A stretch of 64,000 nt of DNA from positions 26,399 through 90,398 of the forward strand of contig JAJYLP010000004.1 of assembly GCA_021787615.1 (NCBI GenBank). Direction: 5' to 3'. The notes beneath the pieces were generated by a model. That model was not told the DNA's origin. It saw only the letters and a program-made list of their open reading frames with translations, and did no database searches. Positions 32,267-43,245 of the stretch are shown piece by piece. A program made the translations under genes and the position numbers. Every line of letters begins with the position of its first letter. Position 1 is the first letter of the stretch. The DNA comes from Pseudomonadota bacterium. Lineage in GTDB: Bacteria; Pseudomonadota; Gammaproteobacteria; Steroidobacterales; Steroidobacteraceae.

Positions 32267-33346
32267 ATGAACTCATCCCCACTCGCACTCGGGCGCGAAC
32301 CGGCCGCAGAGGCGGCCCGCACCTCGCGTCAGCTGGCGCTGGCGCTGCTCGCGGTGCGCTTCGTGCAGGGCTGGATCTACTGGGGCGGCGGCAGCCGCCG
32401 CTTCATCTACGCCCCCGCGAAGCTCGATCCCCATGCGCACAGCTGGATGGCCAATAAATTCCAGACGGCCATGCCCGGGGCGATCCTCGGCATGGGGCAT
32501 GTCGTCGACTACCTGCTGCACCACTTCACCCTGCTCTACGCCGGGGTGATCGTGTTCAGCGCCGTGGAGCTGATCTTCGGGCTGTTCCTGCTCGCCGGCT
32601 TCATGACGCGTCTCTCGGCGCTGGTGACGATCGGCCTCAGCTTCGTGCTGATGCTGCTGTTCGGCTGGCAGGGCGCCACGTGCATCGACGAGTGGACCAT
32701 GGCCTCGGCCAATTTCGGCATGGGCGTTGCGCTGTGGCTGGCCGGCGCCGGAGCCCTCTCGCTCGACGCCTGGCTGCTCAGGCGCCATCCGCGGCTCGCC
32801 AGCACGAGGTGGTTCCAGTGGTTCGGCAGCGCCCCGTGGGAGGCCGCCCGGCTGCGCAAGTGGAGCCTGATCAGCGCTGTGGCGACCGTGCTCTTCGTTG
32901 TGCTCTCGTATAACTACTACCGCGGCTCGGTGCTGACGCCGTACCACGGCGGTCCGGTGAGCCCGGTCGCGCACCACATCAGCCTCTCGGCCGGCCGTTT
33001 GAACGCCGACGGCAGCGTGCGCTTCACCGCCTATCTGGATGCGGGTACACCCGCGGCGCCGGCCAACGTGGTCCGCGCGGATCTGCTTGGGCCCGGGGAT
33101 GCTCCGGTTGAGCACTGGGACGGCGCAGCGCTCGCGGCACTGCCGCCGAGCGCGTTCGTCAATGAGTATGCCTACAACCAGTTCGGACCCGGCTATGCGG
33201 GCATCACCGCGAAAGTCGGGGCGCGCTCGACCATCACGCTACCGCCCGCGCAGCCCGGCCTGCAGCTGCCGGCCGGCCGCTATCGGCTGGTGCTGCACTC
33301 CGTGAACGGACGTCCGTTCGCGCTTGCGCTCGCGTTAGGTGACTGA
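32267..33346 (+). CDS. DoxD-DoxA fusion (thiosulfate:quinone oxidoreductase-like)
   Basis: RFVQGWIYWGGGSRRFIYAPAKLD...; DoxX-like four-helix region then soluble DoxA-like C-terminus. Confidence 0.8.
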   Translation: MNSSPLALGREPAAEAARTSRQLALALLAVRFVQGWIYWGGGSRRFIYAPAKLDPHAHSWMANKFQTAMPGAILGMGHVVDYLLHHFTLLYAGVIVFSAVELIFGLFLLAGFMTRLSALVTIGLSFVLMLLFGWQGATCIDEWTMASANFGMGVALWLAGAGALSLDAWLLRRHPRLASTRWFQWFGSAPWEAARLRKWSLISAVATVLFVVLSYNYYRGSVLTPYHGGPVSPVAHHISLSAGRLNADGSVRFTAYLDAGTPAAPANVVRADLLGPGDAPVEHWDGAALAALPPSAFVNEYAYNQFGPGYAGITAKVGARSTITLPPAQPGLQLPAGRYRLVLHSVNGRPFALALALGD

Positions 33347-33379
33347 GGCGGGGGATCCCAGCCGGGCTCTTTCAGCGGC

Positions 33380-34120
33380 TCAGAACCGCACCGCCACTGC
33401 GAGATTCACCACCGGATACCAGTCGAGCACGTCGAGCTTGTGCTGCAGATTCCGCCGCTCGACGAGCAAATCGCTCTGCGCCGTCGCACACAGGGGGCTG
33501 CCCGGCGGCGCGGCCGAGCCGCATTGCGCATTGAGCGTCACCTGCGGCGCGCCGCCGTAAATCGCGCCGACGTCGAGGAGGAAATGCACGCGGCCGCTGC
33601 CGCCTGTCGGGTTGCCCCAGCCGAAGCCCAGGTAGGGCCCGACCGGATGGGCGAACTTCGCCTGCCCCGTGAGTGAGCCGATCTGCTGCGTGGTGTAGGG
33701 GTCGCCGTTGAGCGTGTAGGTGCCCTGCGTCGGCTGCCCGAGCACATCGAGCTTGGTGGCGTCATCGGCCACGCCGGCGGTGAGGTGAAAGACGCCTTTG
33801 AAGGGATACCAGTCGAGCAGCGCCGTGGCGATGCCGAGCTTGAGCTTGCCGCGGTAGTCGACATCGCTCGTGTTGACGGCATGATGCAGATCGAAGGCGC
33901 TGTATCCGACGCGCATGCCCCACTGGCGTGAGAAGCCGAAACCCAGGCTCAGGCCGACCCCGGGCGTGCCCGCCCCCAAGGCCATGGCGAAGCGGGGCGC
34001 CGCCGCGCTGTTGCGCGGCAGCCCGGTGAAAGCGATACCGACCAGGACGAGTGCAATGCCTGCGGACCGGCGGCGCGCTGCGCACGGCCGGGCATTCCGC
34101 AAGCTGATAGGGCGAGACAC
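33380..34120 (-). CDS. Outer-membrane beta-barrel protein
   Basis: Signal peptide; alternating amphipathic strands; C-terminal ...NLAVAVRF. Confidence 0.65.
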   Translation of the reverse strand: MSRPISLRNARPCAARRRSAGIALVLVGIAFTGLPRNSAAAPRFAMALGAGTPGVGLSLGFGFSRQWGMRVGYSAFDLHHAVNTSDVDYRGKLKLGIATALLDWYPFKGVFHLTAGVADDATKLDVLGQPTQGTYTLNGDPYTTQQIGSLTGQAKFAHPVGPYLGFGWGNPTGGSGRVHFLLDVGAIYGGAPQVTLNAQCGSAAPPGSPLCATAQSDLLVERRNLQHKLDVLDWYPVVNLAVAVRF

Positions 34121-34279
34121 GTTGACCTCCCGAGGAGGCGGGCGGCCTCCGGACCCGGCGGGCGCCACGGCGCGTAGCAGGCGTTTTCAGGCGACGCCAC
34201 AATAGCGAAACCCGCCACGGGAGGACCGAGAAGCGCATCACGCCCGGCACGCCACACCGCGGCGGCACGGCCGCGGCGC

Positions 34280-35023
34280 TCAGGACCCGCCGCGCCCCCC
34301 GGCGCGCCGCCGCCTGCGCTGCACGGCGGTGAGAAAGCCGCGCAGGATATTGACCTCGTTGCGATCCAGCTCGGCGCGCTGCAGGAAGCGGCGGATGCGC
34401 CCCATGAGGTGCGTGCCGCTCTGAGTGCGATCACGGAAATCGACCTCCTCGAGAACCTGCGCGAAGTGCTCGTACAGCCGCGCGAGCTCCGCCGGATCGG
34501 CGAGCGGCCCGGCCGCCGGGGCCGGCTCGACCGACACGCCGCCGGCGCGAAAGAGCTCGTACGCGACGATCTGCACCGCCATGGCGAGATTGAGCGAGGG
34601 GTACGTCCCGCTCGCCGGGATGCGCACCAGCAGGTGCGCCGCCTCGAGCTGCTCGTTGGTCAGGCCGGCGCGCTCGGAACCGAACAGGACCGCGACCGGA
34701 CCGCGGACCGTCTCACTCAGCAGGCGCCCGGCCGCCTCGCGCACATCGGCCACGCGGAAATACTGATCTCGCTCGCGCGAGGTGGTGGCCGCGACAAAAC
34801 CGCAGCCCGCCAGCGCCTCGGGCAGGGTCTCGACCACGCTCGCGCGCGCGAGCACGTCGTCCGCCCCCGAGGCGCGCGCGGCGGCCTCGGGGTGCGGAAA
34901 CTGGCGCGGGCTCACCAGCACGAGCTGCTCGAGGCCCATGTTCTTCATGGCGCGCGCCACCGCCCCGATGTTCCCGGGGTGCGACGTCTCGACCAATACG
35001 ATGCGGATTTGCTCTTTGTCCAT
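34280..35023 (-). CDS. trmJ: tRNA (cytidine/uridine-2'-O-)-methyltransferase TrmJ
   Basis: IRIVLVETSHPGNIGAVARAMKNMGL; VAVLFGSERAGLTNEQL; IPASGTYPSLNLAMAVQIVAYEL. Confidence 0.93.
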   Translation of the reverse strand: MDKEQIRIVLVETSHPGNIGAVARAMKNMGLEQLVLVSPRQFPHPEAAARASGADDVLARASVVETLPEALAGCGFVAATTSRERDQYFRVADVREAAGRLLSETVRGPVAVLFGSERAGLTNEQLEAAHLLVRIPASGTYPSLNLAMAVQIVAYELFRAGGVSVEPAPAAGPLADPAELARLYEHFAQVLEEVDFRDRTQSGTHLMGRIRRFLQRAELDRNEVNILRGFLTAVQRRRRRAGGRGGS

Positions 35024-35052
35024 CGCCCTCAGTGGGTCTTAGCCTCGCCGGC

Positions 35053-36531
35053 TCAACCGGCCGGCTCGGCGACCCGGCGGCGCAGCTCGCTGTGGCGATA
35101 CCCGTAAAAGGCATACACCACGGCGCCGATCACGGTCCACACGACCAGGCGCACCCACGTGCTGCCGGGCAGCTTGTAGACCATGAAGCCGCACACCCCC
35201 GCGCCGAGGAGGCAGGTGACCCAGGGCGCCGGCACTTTGAAGGGGCGCTCCAGATCCGGCCGGGTATAGCGCAGCACGAGCACGCCGATGCACACCGTGA
35301 TGAAAGCCATCAGTGTGCCGATCGAGACCAGCTCGCCGAGCAGATCGACTGGGAACAGCCCGCCGATCGCAGCGGCGCAGACGCCGGTGACGACCGTGCC
35401 GGTCGACGGAGTGCTGAATTTCGCATGAATACGGCCGAATACCGGCGGCAACAGGCCATCCTGGGCCATGGAGTAGAAGATGCGCGCCTGCGCAATGGTC
35501 ATCACCAGCATCACCGAGGTCATGCCGAAGATGGCGCCAAGGTCGATCGGCAGCGAGAACCAGTGCAGCTGCGGGTACGCATCGAGCGCGAGCGCGAGCG
35601 GCGCTGCGACATTGAGCTTCTTGTAGCTCACCATGCCGGTGAGCACCGCCGAGACCGCCACGTAGAGCAGCGTGCAGACAATCAGGCTCGAGAGAATGGC
35701 GATCGGCATGTCGCGCTGCGGGTGCTTCGCCTCCTGCGCGGTGGTGGAAATCGCATCAAACCCGATGTAGGCGAAGAATATGACCCCCGAGGCGGTGAAC
35801 ACCCCGCTCCAGCCGTACTGGCCCGGCCGCCCGGTCGGCGCCGGAATGAACGGATGCCAGTTGGCGTGCTGGATGAAGCCCATGCCGAGCACGATGAACA
35901 GCACCACCACGGCCACCTTCAGGGTGACGATGACGGTGTTGAACTCGGAGGATTGCTTGATGCCGATATAACACACCGTAGCGAGCGCCGCGACGATCAG
36001 CACGGCCGGCACGTTGAGAATGGCGCCGGAGGTCATGACGGAGAAGCTGCCGGGCGTGGCCTGCATGAACGGCGCGTGCGAGAAGGCGTACGGGAGGTGC
36101 AAGCCGAATTCCCCGAGCAGGCGCAATACGTACCCGGACCAGCCGACGGACACCGTCGCCACCGCGAACAGGTACTCGAGCACCAAGTTCCAGCCGATGA
36201 ACCACGCGACGGCCTCCCCGAGGGTCGCGTAGGTGTACGAATAGGCGCTGCCCGACACCGGGATCATCGCCGCGAACTCCGCGTAGCACAGGCCCGCGAA
36301 CGCGCAGCCGACCGCGGCGATGATGAACGAGAGCACGAGGGCGGGGCCGGCGTACTGCGCGGCCGCGACGCCGGTCAGAACGAAAATGCCGGTACCGATG
36401 ATCCCCCCGATACCGAGCATGGTGAGCGCCGTTGCCGAGAGCGTGCGCTTGAGCGAGTGACCCGCGGCATCCGAGGCTTCCGCCGACTCGATTTCGGCGA
36501 CCGTCTTTGTCGCAAAAAGCTGCCTTATCAT
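35053..36531 (-). CDS. APC family amino acid permease
   Basis: MIRQLFATKTVAEIE...LKRTLSATALTMLGIGGIIGTGIFVLTG; 12-TM pattern. Confidence 0.92.
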   Translation of the reverse strand: MIRQLFATKTVAEIESAEASDAAGHSLKRTLSATALTMLGIGGIIGTGIFVLTGVAAAQYAGPALVLSFIIAAVGCAFAGLCYAEFAAMIPVSGSAYSYTYATLGEAVAWFIGWNLVLEYLFAVATVSVGWSGYVLRLLGEFGLHLPYAFSHAPFMQATPGSFSVMTSGAILNVPAVLIVAALATVCYIGIKQSSEFNTVIVTLKVAVVVLFIVLGMGFIQHANWHPFIPAPTGRPGQYGWSGVFTASGVIFFAYIGFDAISTTAQEAKHPQRDMPIAILSSLIVCTLLYVAVSAVLTGMVSYKKLNVAAPLALALDAYPQLHWFSLPIDLGAIFGMTSVMLVMTIAQARIFYSMAQDGLLPPVFGRIHAKFSTPSTGTVVTGVCAAAIGGLFPVDLLGELVSIGTLMAFITVCIGVLVLRYTRPDLERPFKVPAPWVTCLLGAGVCGFMVYKLPGSTWVRLVVWTVIGAVVYAFYGYRHSELRRRVAEPAG

Positions 36532-36593
36532 GCCGGGACTGTACACAAGGCAATCCCGGATTGCGAGGCAGCCCGCCGGGCACGGCGGGCAAC

Positions 36594-37400
36594 TCAGCGC
36601 GCGCGCAACTCCGCCGGCACGAACGGCGCAAACAGCTCGAGCAGCGCCGCGTACACCTTGGGCGTGCCAGCGAGGACGTGTCCGCCCTGAAGGTACTCCT
36701 CGCCGGCGAGCGTGCCGATGTGCCCGCCGGACTCCCGCACCAGCAGCGTGCCGGCCGCCGTGTCCCACGGGGAGAGCCCGAGCTCCCAGAACCCGTCGAT
36801 GCGCCCGGCCGCGACATAGGCCAGATCGAGCGCCGCGGCGCCCGGGCGGCGGATGCCCGCGGTGTTCTGCGTGGCTGCCTTGAGCATGGCGAAGTACGCA
36901 TCCAGGTAGCGGTCGTTGGCGCGGAACGGGAAGCCCGTGCCGATGAGCGCGCCCTCGAGCGTGCGCTGCTTGCTCACCCGGATGCGGCGGTTGTCGAGGT
37001 GCGCGCCGCCGCCGCGCGAGGCGGTGAACAGCTCCTGACGCATCGGGTCGTAGACCACGGCGTGCTCGAGGCGCCCCTTGTGCTCGCACGCGATCGACAC
37101 GGCAAACACCGGAAAGCCGTGCAGAAAGTTGGTCGTACCGTCGAGCGGATCGATGATCCAGCGGGTGTCGTGCTCGCCCTGCGCGCCGCCCTCCTCGGCG
37201 AGGATGGCGTGATCCGGATAGTGCTTGTGGATGATCTCGACGATCTGCGCCTCGGCGGCCCGGTCTACCTCGGTGACGAAGTCGTTGCGGCCCTTCGCGG
37301 TGACCGTGAGGGACTCGAGGTTGTTCAGGCTGCGCACGATCACCTCGCCGGCGCGGCGCGCGGCGCGGACCGCGATGTTAAGCAGCGGGTGAGCGGGCAA
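36594..37400 (-). CDS. suhB: Inositol monophosphatase SuhB
   Basis: HPLLNIAVRAARRAGEVI; WIIDPLDGTTNFLHGFPVFAVSIA. Confidence 0.94.
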   Translation of the reverse strand: MPAHPLLNIAVRAARRAGEVIVRSLNNLESLTVTAKGRNDFVTEVDRAAEAQIVEIIHKHYPDHAILAEEGGAQGEHDTRWIIDPLDGTTNFLHGFPVFAVSIACEHKGRLEHAVVYDPMRQELFTASRGGGAHLDNRRIRVSKQRTLEGALIGTGFPFRANDRYLDAYFAMLKAATQNTAGIRRPGAAALDLAYVAAGRIDGFWELGLSPWDTAAGTLLVRESGGHIGTLAGEEYLQGGHVLAGTPKVYAALLELFAPFVPAELRAR

Positions 37401-37410
37401 CGCGCCGTCC

Positions 37411-38352
37411 TCAGGGCAAAGAGTCGACCGCCGCCTTGCGCGCGGACGGGAAGATGTGCTCGGCCGTGAGGCCGCACTCGAGCGCGATCGCGCTGGAGAT
37501 GTAGATCGAGGAGTAGGTGCCGGCGAGGATGCCGATCAGCAGCGCCGCCGAGAAGCCGCGCAGCACCGGCCCGCCGAGCACCAGCAGCGCCACCACCACG
37601 ATGGAGGTGACCACCTTGGTCATGATGGTCCGGGAGAGCGTCTGGTTGATCGCCTGGTCGAGCACCACGTTTGGCGCCAAGCGCCGGTTGCCCTCGAAGC
37701 GCTCGCGGATCCGGTCGAACACCACCACCGTGTCGTTCAGCGAGTAGCCGATCACGGCCAGCACCGCAGCCACCACGGGCAGGTCGAAGGAGATCTGCGT
37801 CAAGGCAAAGAACCCGAGCACCAGGATCGGGTCGTGCAGCACCGCGAGAATGGCGCCGAGGGAGAGCCGCCAGGTGTGGAAGCGCCAAGCGATGTACAGG
37901 AAGATGAACAGCAGCGTGAAGGCGAGCGCCCACGCCGCGCTTTTCTTCAGCTCCGCGCCCACCTGCGGGCCGACCACCGAGAGCGACTGTACCGTTGCGC
38001 CGGAATTGACCTTCCGCAGCGCGCTCTCGAGGCGCGAGCGCAGCTGCGAGGAAGTCTGATCTCGCTCCGGCGGCAACCGGATGGCGACGGCGCGCGCCGA
38101 GCCGACGTACTCGACCACCGCGTCGCGGAAGCCCTCCGCAGCGATCTGCGTGCGCACCGCTCCCAGATCCGCCGCGGCCGGGAAGCTGGCCTGCACCGTG
38201 ACGCCGCCGGTGAAGTCGGTGGCCAGGTTCAGGCCCCGCGTCACCAGCAGCGCCAGGGCGGCGATCATCAAGACAATGGACAGTCCGAACCACACCTTGC
38301 GTGTGGCCATGAACTGGAAGTTGGTTTGATGGCTGAAGAATTCCACGTGCAA
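37411..38352 (-). CDS. secF: Protein translocase subunit SecF
   Basis: FTGGVTVQASFP; YSLNDTVVVFDRIRERF. Confidence 0.95.
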   Translation of the reverse strand: MHVEFFSHQTNFQFMATRKVWFGLSIVLMIAALALLVTRGLNLATDFTGGVTVQASFPAAADLGAVRTQIAAEGFRDAVVEYVGSARAVAIRLPPERDQTSSQLRSRLESALRKVNSGATVQSLSVVGPQVGAELKKSAAWALAFTLLFIFLYIAWRFHTWRLSLGAILAVLHDPILVLGFFALTQISFDLPVVAAVLAVIGYSLNDTVVVFDRIRERFEGNRRLAPNVVLDQAINQTLSRTIMTKVVTSIVVVALLVLGGPVLRGFSAALLIGILAGTYSSIYISSAIALECGLTAEHIFPSARKAAVDSLP

Positions 38353-38356
38353 TCCC

Positions 38357-40231
38357 CTAGATGTGCAGCCGGGCGAGCTTGCGTCGCCCGCCGTACATGA
38401 GCGTCACCAGGGCGCGGCTGCCCATCAGCGAGGTGAACATCGAAGTGGCGATGCCGAGGGTGAGCACGATGGCGAAGCCGCGGATCGCGCCGGTGCCGAA
38501 GATCCACAGCACCAGCCCCGCGATGCCCGTCGTGACGTTGGAGTCGGCGATCGCCGAGAAGGCCTTCTCGAAGCCGGCGCGGATCGCCGCCTGCGGCGAG
38601 ACGCCCTTCCTCAGCTCCTCGCGGACACGCTCGTAGATCAGCACGTTCGCGTCCACCGCGATGCCCACCGTGAGAATGATGCCTGCGATGCCCGGCAGCG
38701 ACAGCGAGGCGTGCATCATCGACAGCAGCGCCGTCAGCAGCACCACGTTGGCGATCAGCACCGCATCGGCGACCAGCCCGAAGACCTTGTAGTAGATCGC
38801 CATGAACACGAGCACGCTGGCCATGCCGATCACCAGCGCCATGACGCCCATCCTGATGTTCGCCGCGCCCAGACTCGGACCGATGAGGTTCTGGGAGACC
38901 AGTACGGGGGGCGTCACGAACGAGCCCGAGCGCAGCAGGATAGCCAGATCCTGCGCCTCCCCGAGTGTAAGCCCGGTAATCTGGAAACGGTCGGCGAACA
39001 CCCCGTCGATGACCGCGTCATTGATCACCTTCTCGGTGGTGACCTCGCGCGTCTGCTCCTTTCCGTCCATCTTGGTGGTGACGCTGTGCTTGGTGATGAG
39101 CACGACCCCCATCGGCTTGCCGACGTTCGCCTTGGTGGTGCGCAGCATGTTCTCGCCGGCCCGGCTGTCGAGCGTCACGTTGACCTGGGGACCTTGCGCG
39201 CCTTCGCTGGCGCTCGCATTGGTCAGCTGCTCGCCGGTGGCGATCACCTCGCGCTTCAGCAGCACCGGCTCGCCGTTCCAGGTGTCCGTGTAGAGCTTGT
39301 CGCCGAGCGGCACGTTGCCGGTCTGCTGGGCCGTGTACGCGCTGTTCTCCGTGTCGTTCAGATGGAACTCCAGCGTCGCCGTCTGACCGAGCAGGTGCTT
39401 GACCTCGGCCATGTTCTGGATGCCGGGCAGCTGCACGTCGATGCGGTCGTTGCCCTGACGCTGCACGATGGGCTCGGAGACACCCAGCTGATTGGCCCGG
39501 TTGCGCAGAATGGAGATGTCCTGCTCGATGGCATAGTTCTCGCGCTGCCGGATGGTCGCCTCCGGCATGGTGGCCCGGATGACCAAGCCGCCCGACTGGG
39601 TGCTCGTGGTCATGGTCAGGCCGTTCAGCGGATTGGCGAGCGCACGCTGGGCGGCCGCGAGGTCCGCCTGCGGCCCGAGGGTGATCTGGATGGCGTTCGG
39701 CACCGTGCTGCCCCCGGTGGCGACATTGGTGATGCCGGCCACCGGCACATGCGCCTCAGCGAGGGCCCGGGTCGCATCCTGCGTGTAGGTCTGCAGGATC
39801 TGCCGCACGGCGCTCTTGATGTCCACCTGATACAGCAGATCGAGCCCGCCGCTGAGGTCAAGACCGAGGGGCATGGGCTTCAAGCCCAGGTCGCGCAGCC
39901 ATGTGGGGGTCTGCGGCATCAGCGTCTTCGCGGAGATGTATTTCTTCTGAAATTTGCCGTCGACGGCGTCGCTGCCGCGCAGCTGGTCCGGCACGTTCGC
40001 GAACAGCACGACGAGGCGGCCGTTCTGCACATACGCGTTCGTGTAGGCAACCTTGTCCTGCTGCAGCACCGCGGTGACGGCGTGCAGCTCGGCGGTGGTC
40101 ACCGCGGAGTGATCCGCGTGTGCGAGCTGCAGCGCCGGGGCTTCGGCAAACACGTTCGGCAGCGCAAAGAGCACCGCCACGGCCAGCACGACCGCGATCA
40201 GGATGTACTTCCAACGGGCGTATTCGAGCAT
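38357..40231 (-). CDS. secD: Protein translocase subunit SecD
   Basis: LGLDLSGGLDLLYQVD; GIAVDANVLIYERVREELRKG. Confidence 0.96.
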   Translation of the reverse strand: MLEYARWKYILIAVVLAVAVLFALPNVFAEAPALQLAHADHSAVTTAELHAVTAVLQQDKVAYTNAYVQNGRLVVLFANVPDQLRGSDAVDGKFQKKYISAKTLMPQTPTWLRDLGLKPMPLGLDLSGGLDLLYQVDIKSAVRQILQTYTQDATRALAEAHVPVAGITNVATGGSTVPNAIQITLGPQADLAAAQRALANPLNGLTMTTSTQSGGLVIRATMPEATIRQRENYAIEQDISILRNRANQLGVSEPIVQRQGNDRIDVQLPGIQNMAEVKHLLGQTATLEFHLNDTENSAYTAQQTGNVPLGDKLYTDTWNGEPVLLKREVIATGEQLTNASASEGAQGPQVNVTLDSRAGENMLRTTKANVGKPMGVVLITKHSVTTKMDGKEQTREVTTEKVINDAVIDGVFADRFQITGLTLGEAQDLAILLRSGSFVTPPVLVSQNLIGPSLGAANIRMGVMALVIGMASVLVFMAIYYKVFGLVADAVLIANVVLLTALLSMMHASLSLPGIAGIILTVGIAVDANVLIYERVREELRKGVSPQAAIRAGFEKAFSAIADSNVTTGIAGLVLWIFGTGAIRGFAIVLTLGIATSMFTSLMGSRALVTLMYGGRRKLARLHI

Positions 40232-40234
40232 GGC

Positions 40235-40567
40235 TCAGGCGCTTTTCAGGGTGCCCTTGGGCATCAGGGCGCTCACTTGGACCTTCTGTACCTTCACCCG
40301 CACCCCGTCGGCCACCTCGAGCGTCACGAAGTGCTCGCCGACCTCGCTGATGCGCCCGAGCAGGCCGCCGCTGGTGACGACCTCATCGCCCGGGGCGAGC
40401 TTCGAGACCAGCGTCTGGTGCTCCTTGGCCTTCTTCTGTTGGGGCCGGATCAGCAGAAAGTAGAAAACGACGATGAACCCGGCCATCACCAGGAGCGGGG
40501 CCAATTGGCTGCCGCCTGTCGCCGGGGCGGCCGCAGCGGCCCAGGCCGTGGGAATCAATGCATTCAT
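40235..40567 (-). CDS. yajC: Preprotein translocase subunit YajC
   Basis: FYFLLIRPQQKKAKEHQTLVSKLAPGDEVVTSGGLLG. Confidence 0.94.
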   Translation of the reverse strand: MNALIPTAWAAAAAPATGGSQLAPLLVMAGFIVVFYFLLIRPQQKKAKEHQTLVSKLAPGDEVVTSGGLLGRISEVGEHFVTLEVADGVRVKVQKVQVSALMPKGTLKSA

Positions 40568-40630
40568 TTAATGATCCTCGAGACCACCTCCGGAGCCTGA
40601 TCTGCCGGCCCCGGGGGCGAAGGGGCGGCA

Positions 40631-41800
<1,170 letters not shown>

Positions 41801-42865
41801 TCAGTCCGTGGCGCGCTGCGGCCGGGCCGCAAGATCGCGCGCGATGAACATCGCGTCCCCGTAGCTGAAGAAGCGGTACTCGGCCGCGACCGCGTGCCGA
41901 TAGGCGCGCAGCACCGGCTCGCGGCCCGCGAAGGCGCACACCAGCATCAGCAGCGTCGATTCGGGCAGATGAAAGTTGGTGAGCAGCGCATCGATCACCT
42001 GGAAGCGAAAGCCCGGGCGGATGAACAGGCGCGTCTCCCCCGACCAGGGCTCGAGGGCGGCCGCGCCGTGCTTTGCGGCTTGCAGCGCCGCCGATTCGAG
42101 CGCGCGCACCACGGTCGTGCCGACCGCCACGATGTGCCCGTCACGGGCGCGGGCGCTGGCAATCGCATCGCAGGTGTCCGCGCTGACCGTGACCCGCTCG
42201 GCGTGCATCACGTGCTCATCGATGTGCTCGGCGCGCACGGGCTGAAAGGTGCCCGCACCGACGTGCAGCGTCACGAAGGCGGTCTCGACGCCGCGCGCGG
42301 CCACGGCCCCTAGCAGCGCCTCGTCGAAATGCAGGCTCGCGGTGGGCGCGGCAACCGCGCCGCGCTCGCGGGCAAAGACGGTCTGATACCGTTGCCGGTC
42401 CGATGCATCCGGCGCGCGGTCAATGTACGGAGGCAACGGCACCTCGCCCCAGCGGTCGAAGAATTCGAGGACGGACCCCGGCACCCTCACCCGCCACAGG
42501 TCATCGTCGCGCTCGAGCACCTCGAGCACGCCCCCCGCGGTGGTGATACCGAGACCGGGCCTGATCGGCTTGCTGGCGCGCAGCTGCACCAGCGCCTCGC
42601 ATTCGGCGCAGGCCCGCTCGAGCAGCACCTCGACCTGCCCGCCCGAGGGCTTCACGCCGCGCAGCCGCGCGGCCACCACCCGGGTGTCGTTAAGGACGAG
42701 GAGGTCGCCGGGCGCGAGCAGCTGGGGCAGCTCGCGTACCATGCGGTCAGAGCACGCTCCGGTGTCGCGGTCGAGCACCAGCATCCGGCTCGCCGAACGG
42801 ACGGCGAGCGGACTCTGGGCAATACGTTCGGGAGGAAGCGGATAGGCGAAGTCGCTGCGGTTCAC
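41801..42865 (-). CDS. queA: S-adenosylmethionine:tRNA ribosyltransferase-isomerase
   Basis: FAYPLPPERIAQSPL; LVLNDTRVVAARL; TNFHLPESTLLMLV. Confidence 0.96.
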   Translation of the reverse strand: MNRSDFAYPLPPERIAQSPLAVRSASRMLVLDRDTGACSDRMVRELPQLLAPGDLLVLNDTRVVAARLRGVKPSGGQVEVLLERACAECEALVQLRASKPIRPGLGITTAGGVLEVLERDDDLWRVRVPGSVLEFFDRWGEVPLPPYIDRAPDASDRQRYQTVFARERGAVAAPTASLHFDEALLGAVAARGVETAFVTLHVGAGTFQPVRAEHIDEHVMHAERVTVSADTCDAIASARARDGHIVAVGTTVVRALESAALQAAKHGAAALEPWSGETRLFIRPGFRFQVIDALLTNFHLPESTLLMLVCAFAGREPVLRAYRHAVAAEYRFFSYGDAMFIARDLAARPQRATD

Positions 42866-42985
42866 CCGCGCATGTTACACGGGAGAGCAGCCATTCCGGA
42901 TGAGCCCCCATACCCAGAGGGCCCGGGTCCCCGTATACTGCCGGCCTCGTGCCCGAGTGGCGGAATTGGTAGACGCAGCGGACTC

Positions 42986-43216
42986 AGACCAGACAACTTG
43001 AGCCCTCGCGGAGAAATCCGTGAGGTGAAGCCCGTCAAACTCGGTAGAGGCCCTGAGGTTCTCGAGCTCATGCCGAGCCAAGCCCCGCGCCCAGCGGGGA
43101 AGGTGTAGAGAGCAGACGGCGGGCACCTACGGCCGCAAGGCTATGGTGAAGGCGTGCTCCAGCCCACGAACCCGGCCGGCTCCAGCTGCCGGGGCGACGA
43201 AAGTCGAAGCGGGATG
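42986..43216 (+). ncRNA. Group I intron (IC3-like, ~231 nt, ORF-less) in the tRNA-Leu anticodon
   Basis: P2 hairpin CCTCGCGGA-GAAA-TCCGTGAGG (43004-43025); GCCGAGCCAAGCC (43072-43084); GAAGGTGTAGAGAGCAGACGGC...GCTATGGTGAAGGCGTGCTCCAG core with P7 pairing GAGCA/TGCTC; CGAC-GAAA-GTCG P9 (43195-43206); terminal G at 43216. Confidence 0.93.
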
Positions 43217-43245
43217 AAAATCCGCCGCCCTTAAAAGCGTGTCGG

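Noticed and set aside
38363-40600. 745-aa forward ORF antisense to secD/yajC
   Set aside because: Shadow ORF; opposite strand is unmistakable SecD
42862-43126. Reverse ORFs over the start of tRNA-Leu
   Set aside because: Overlap the tRNA exon and group I intron; no protein-like features
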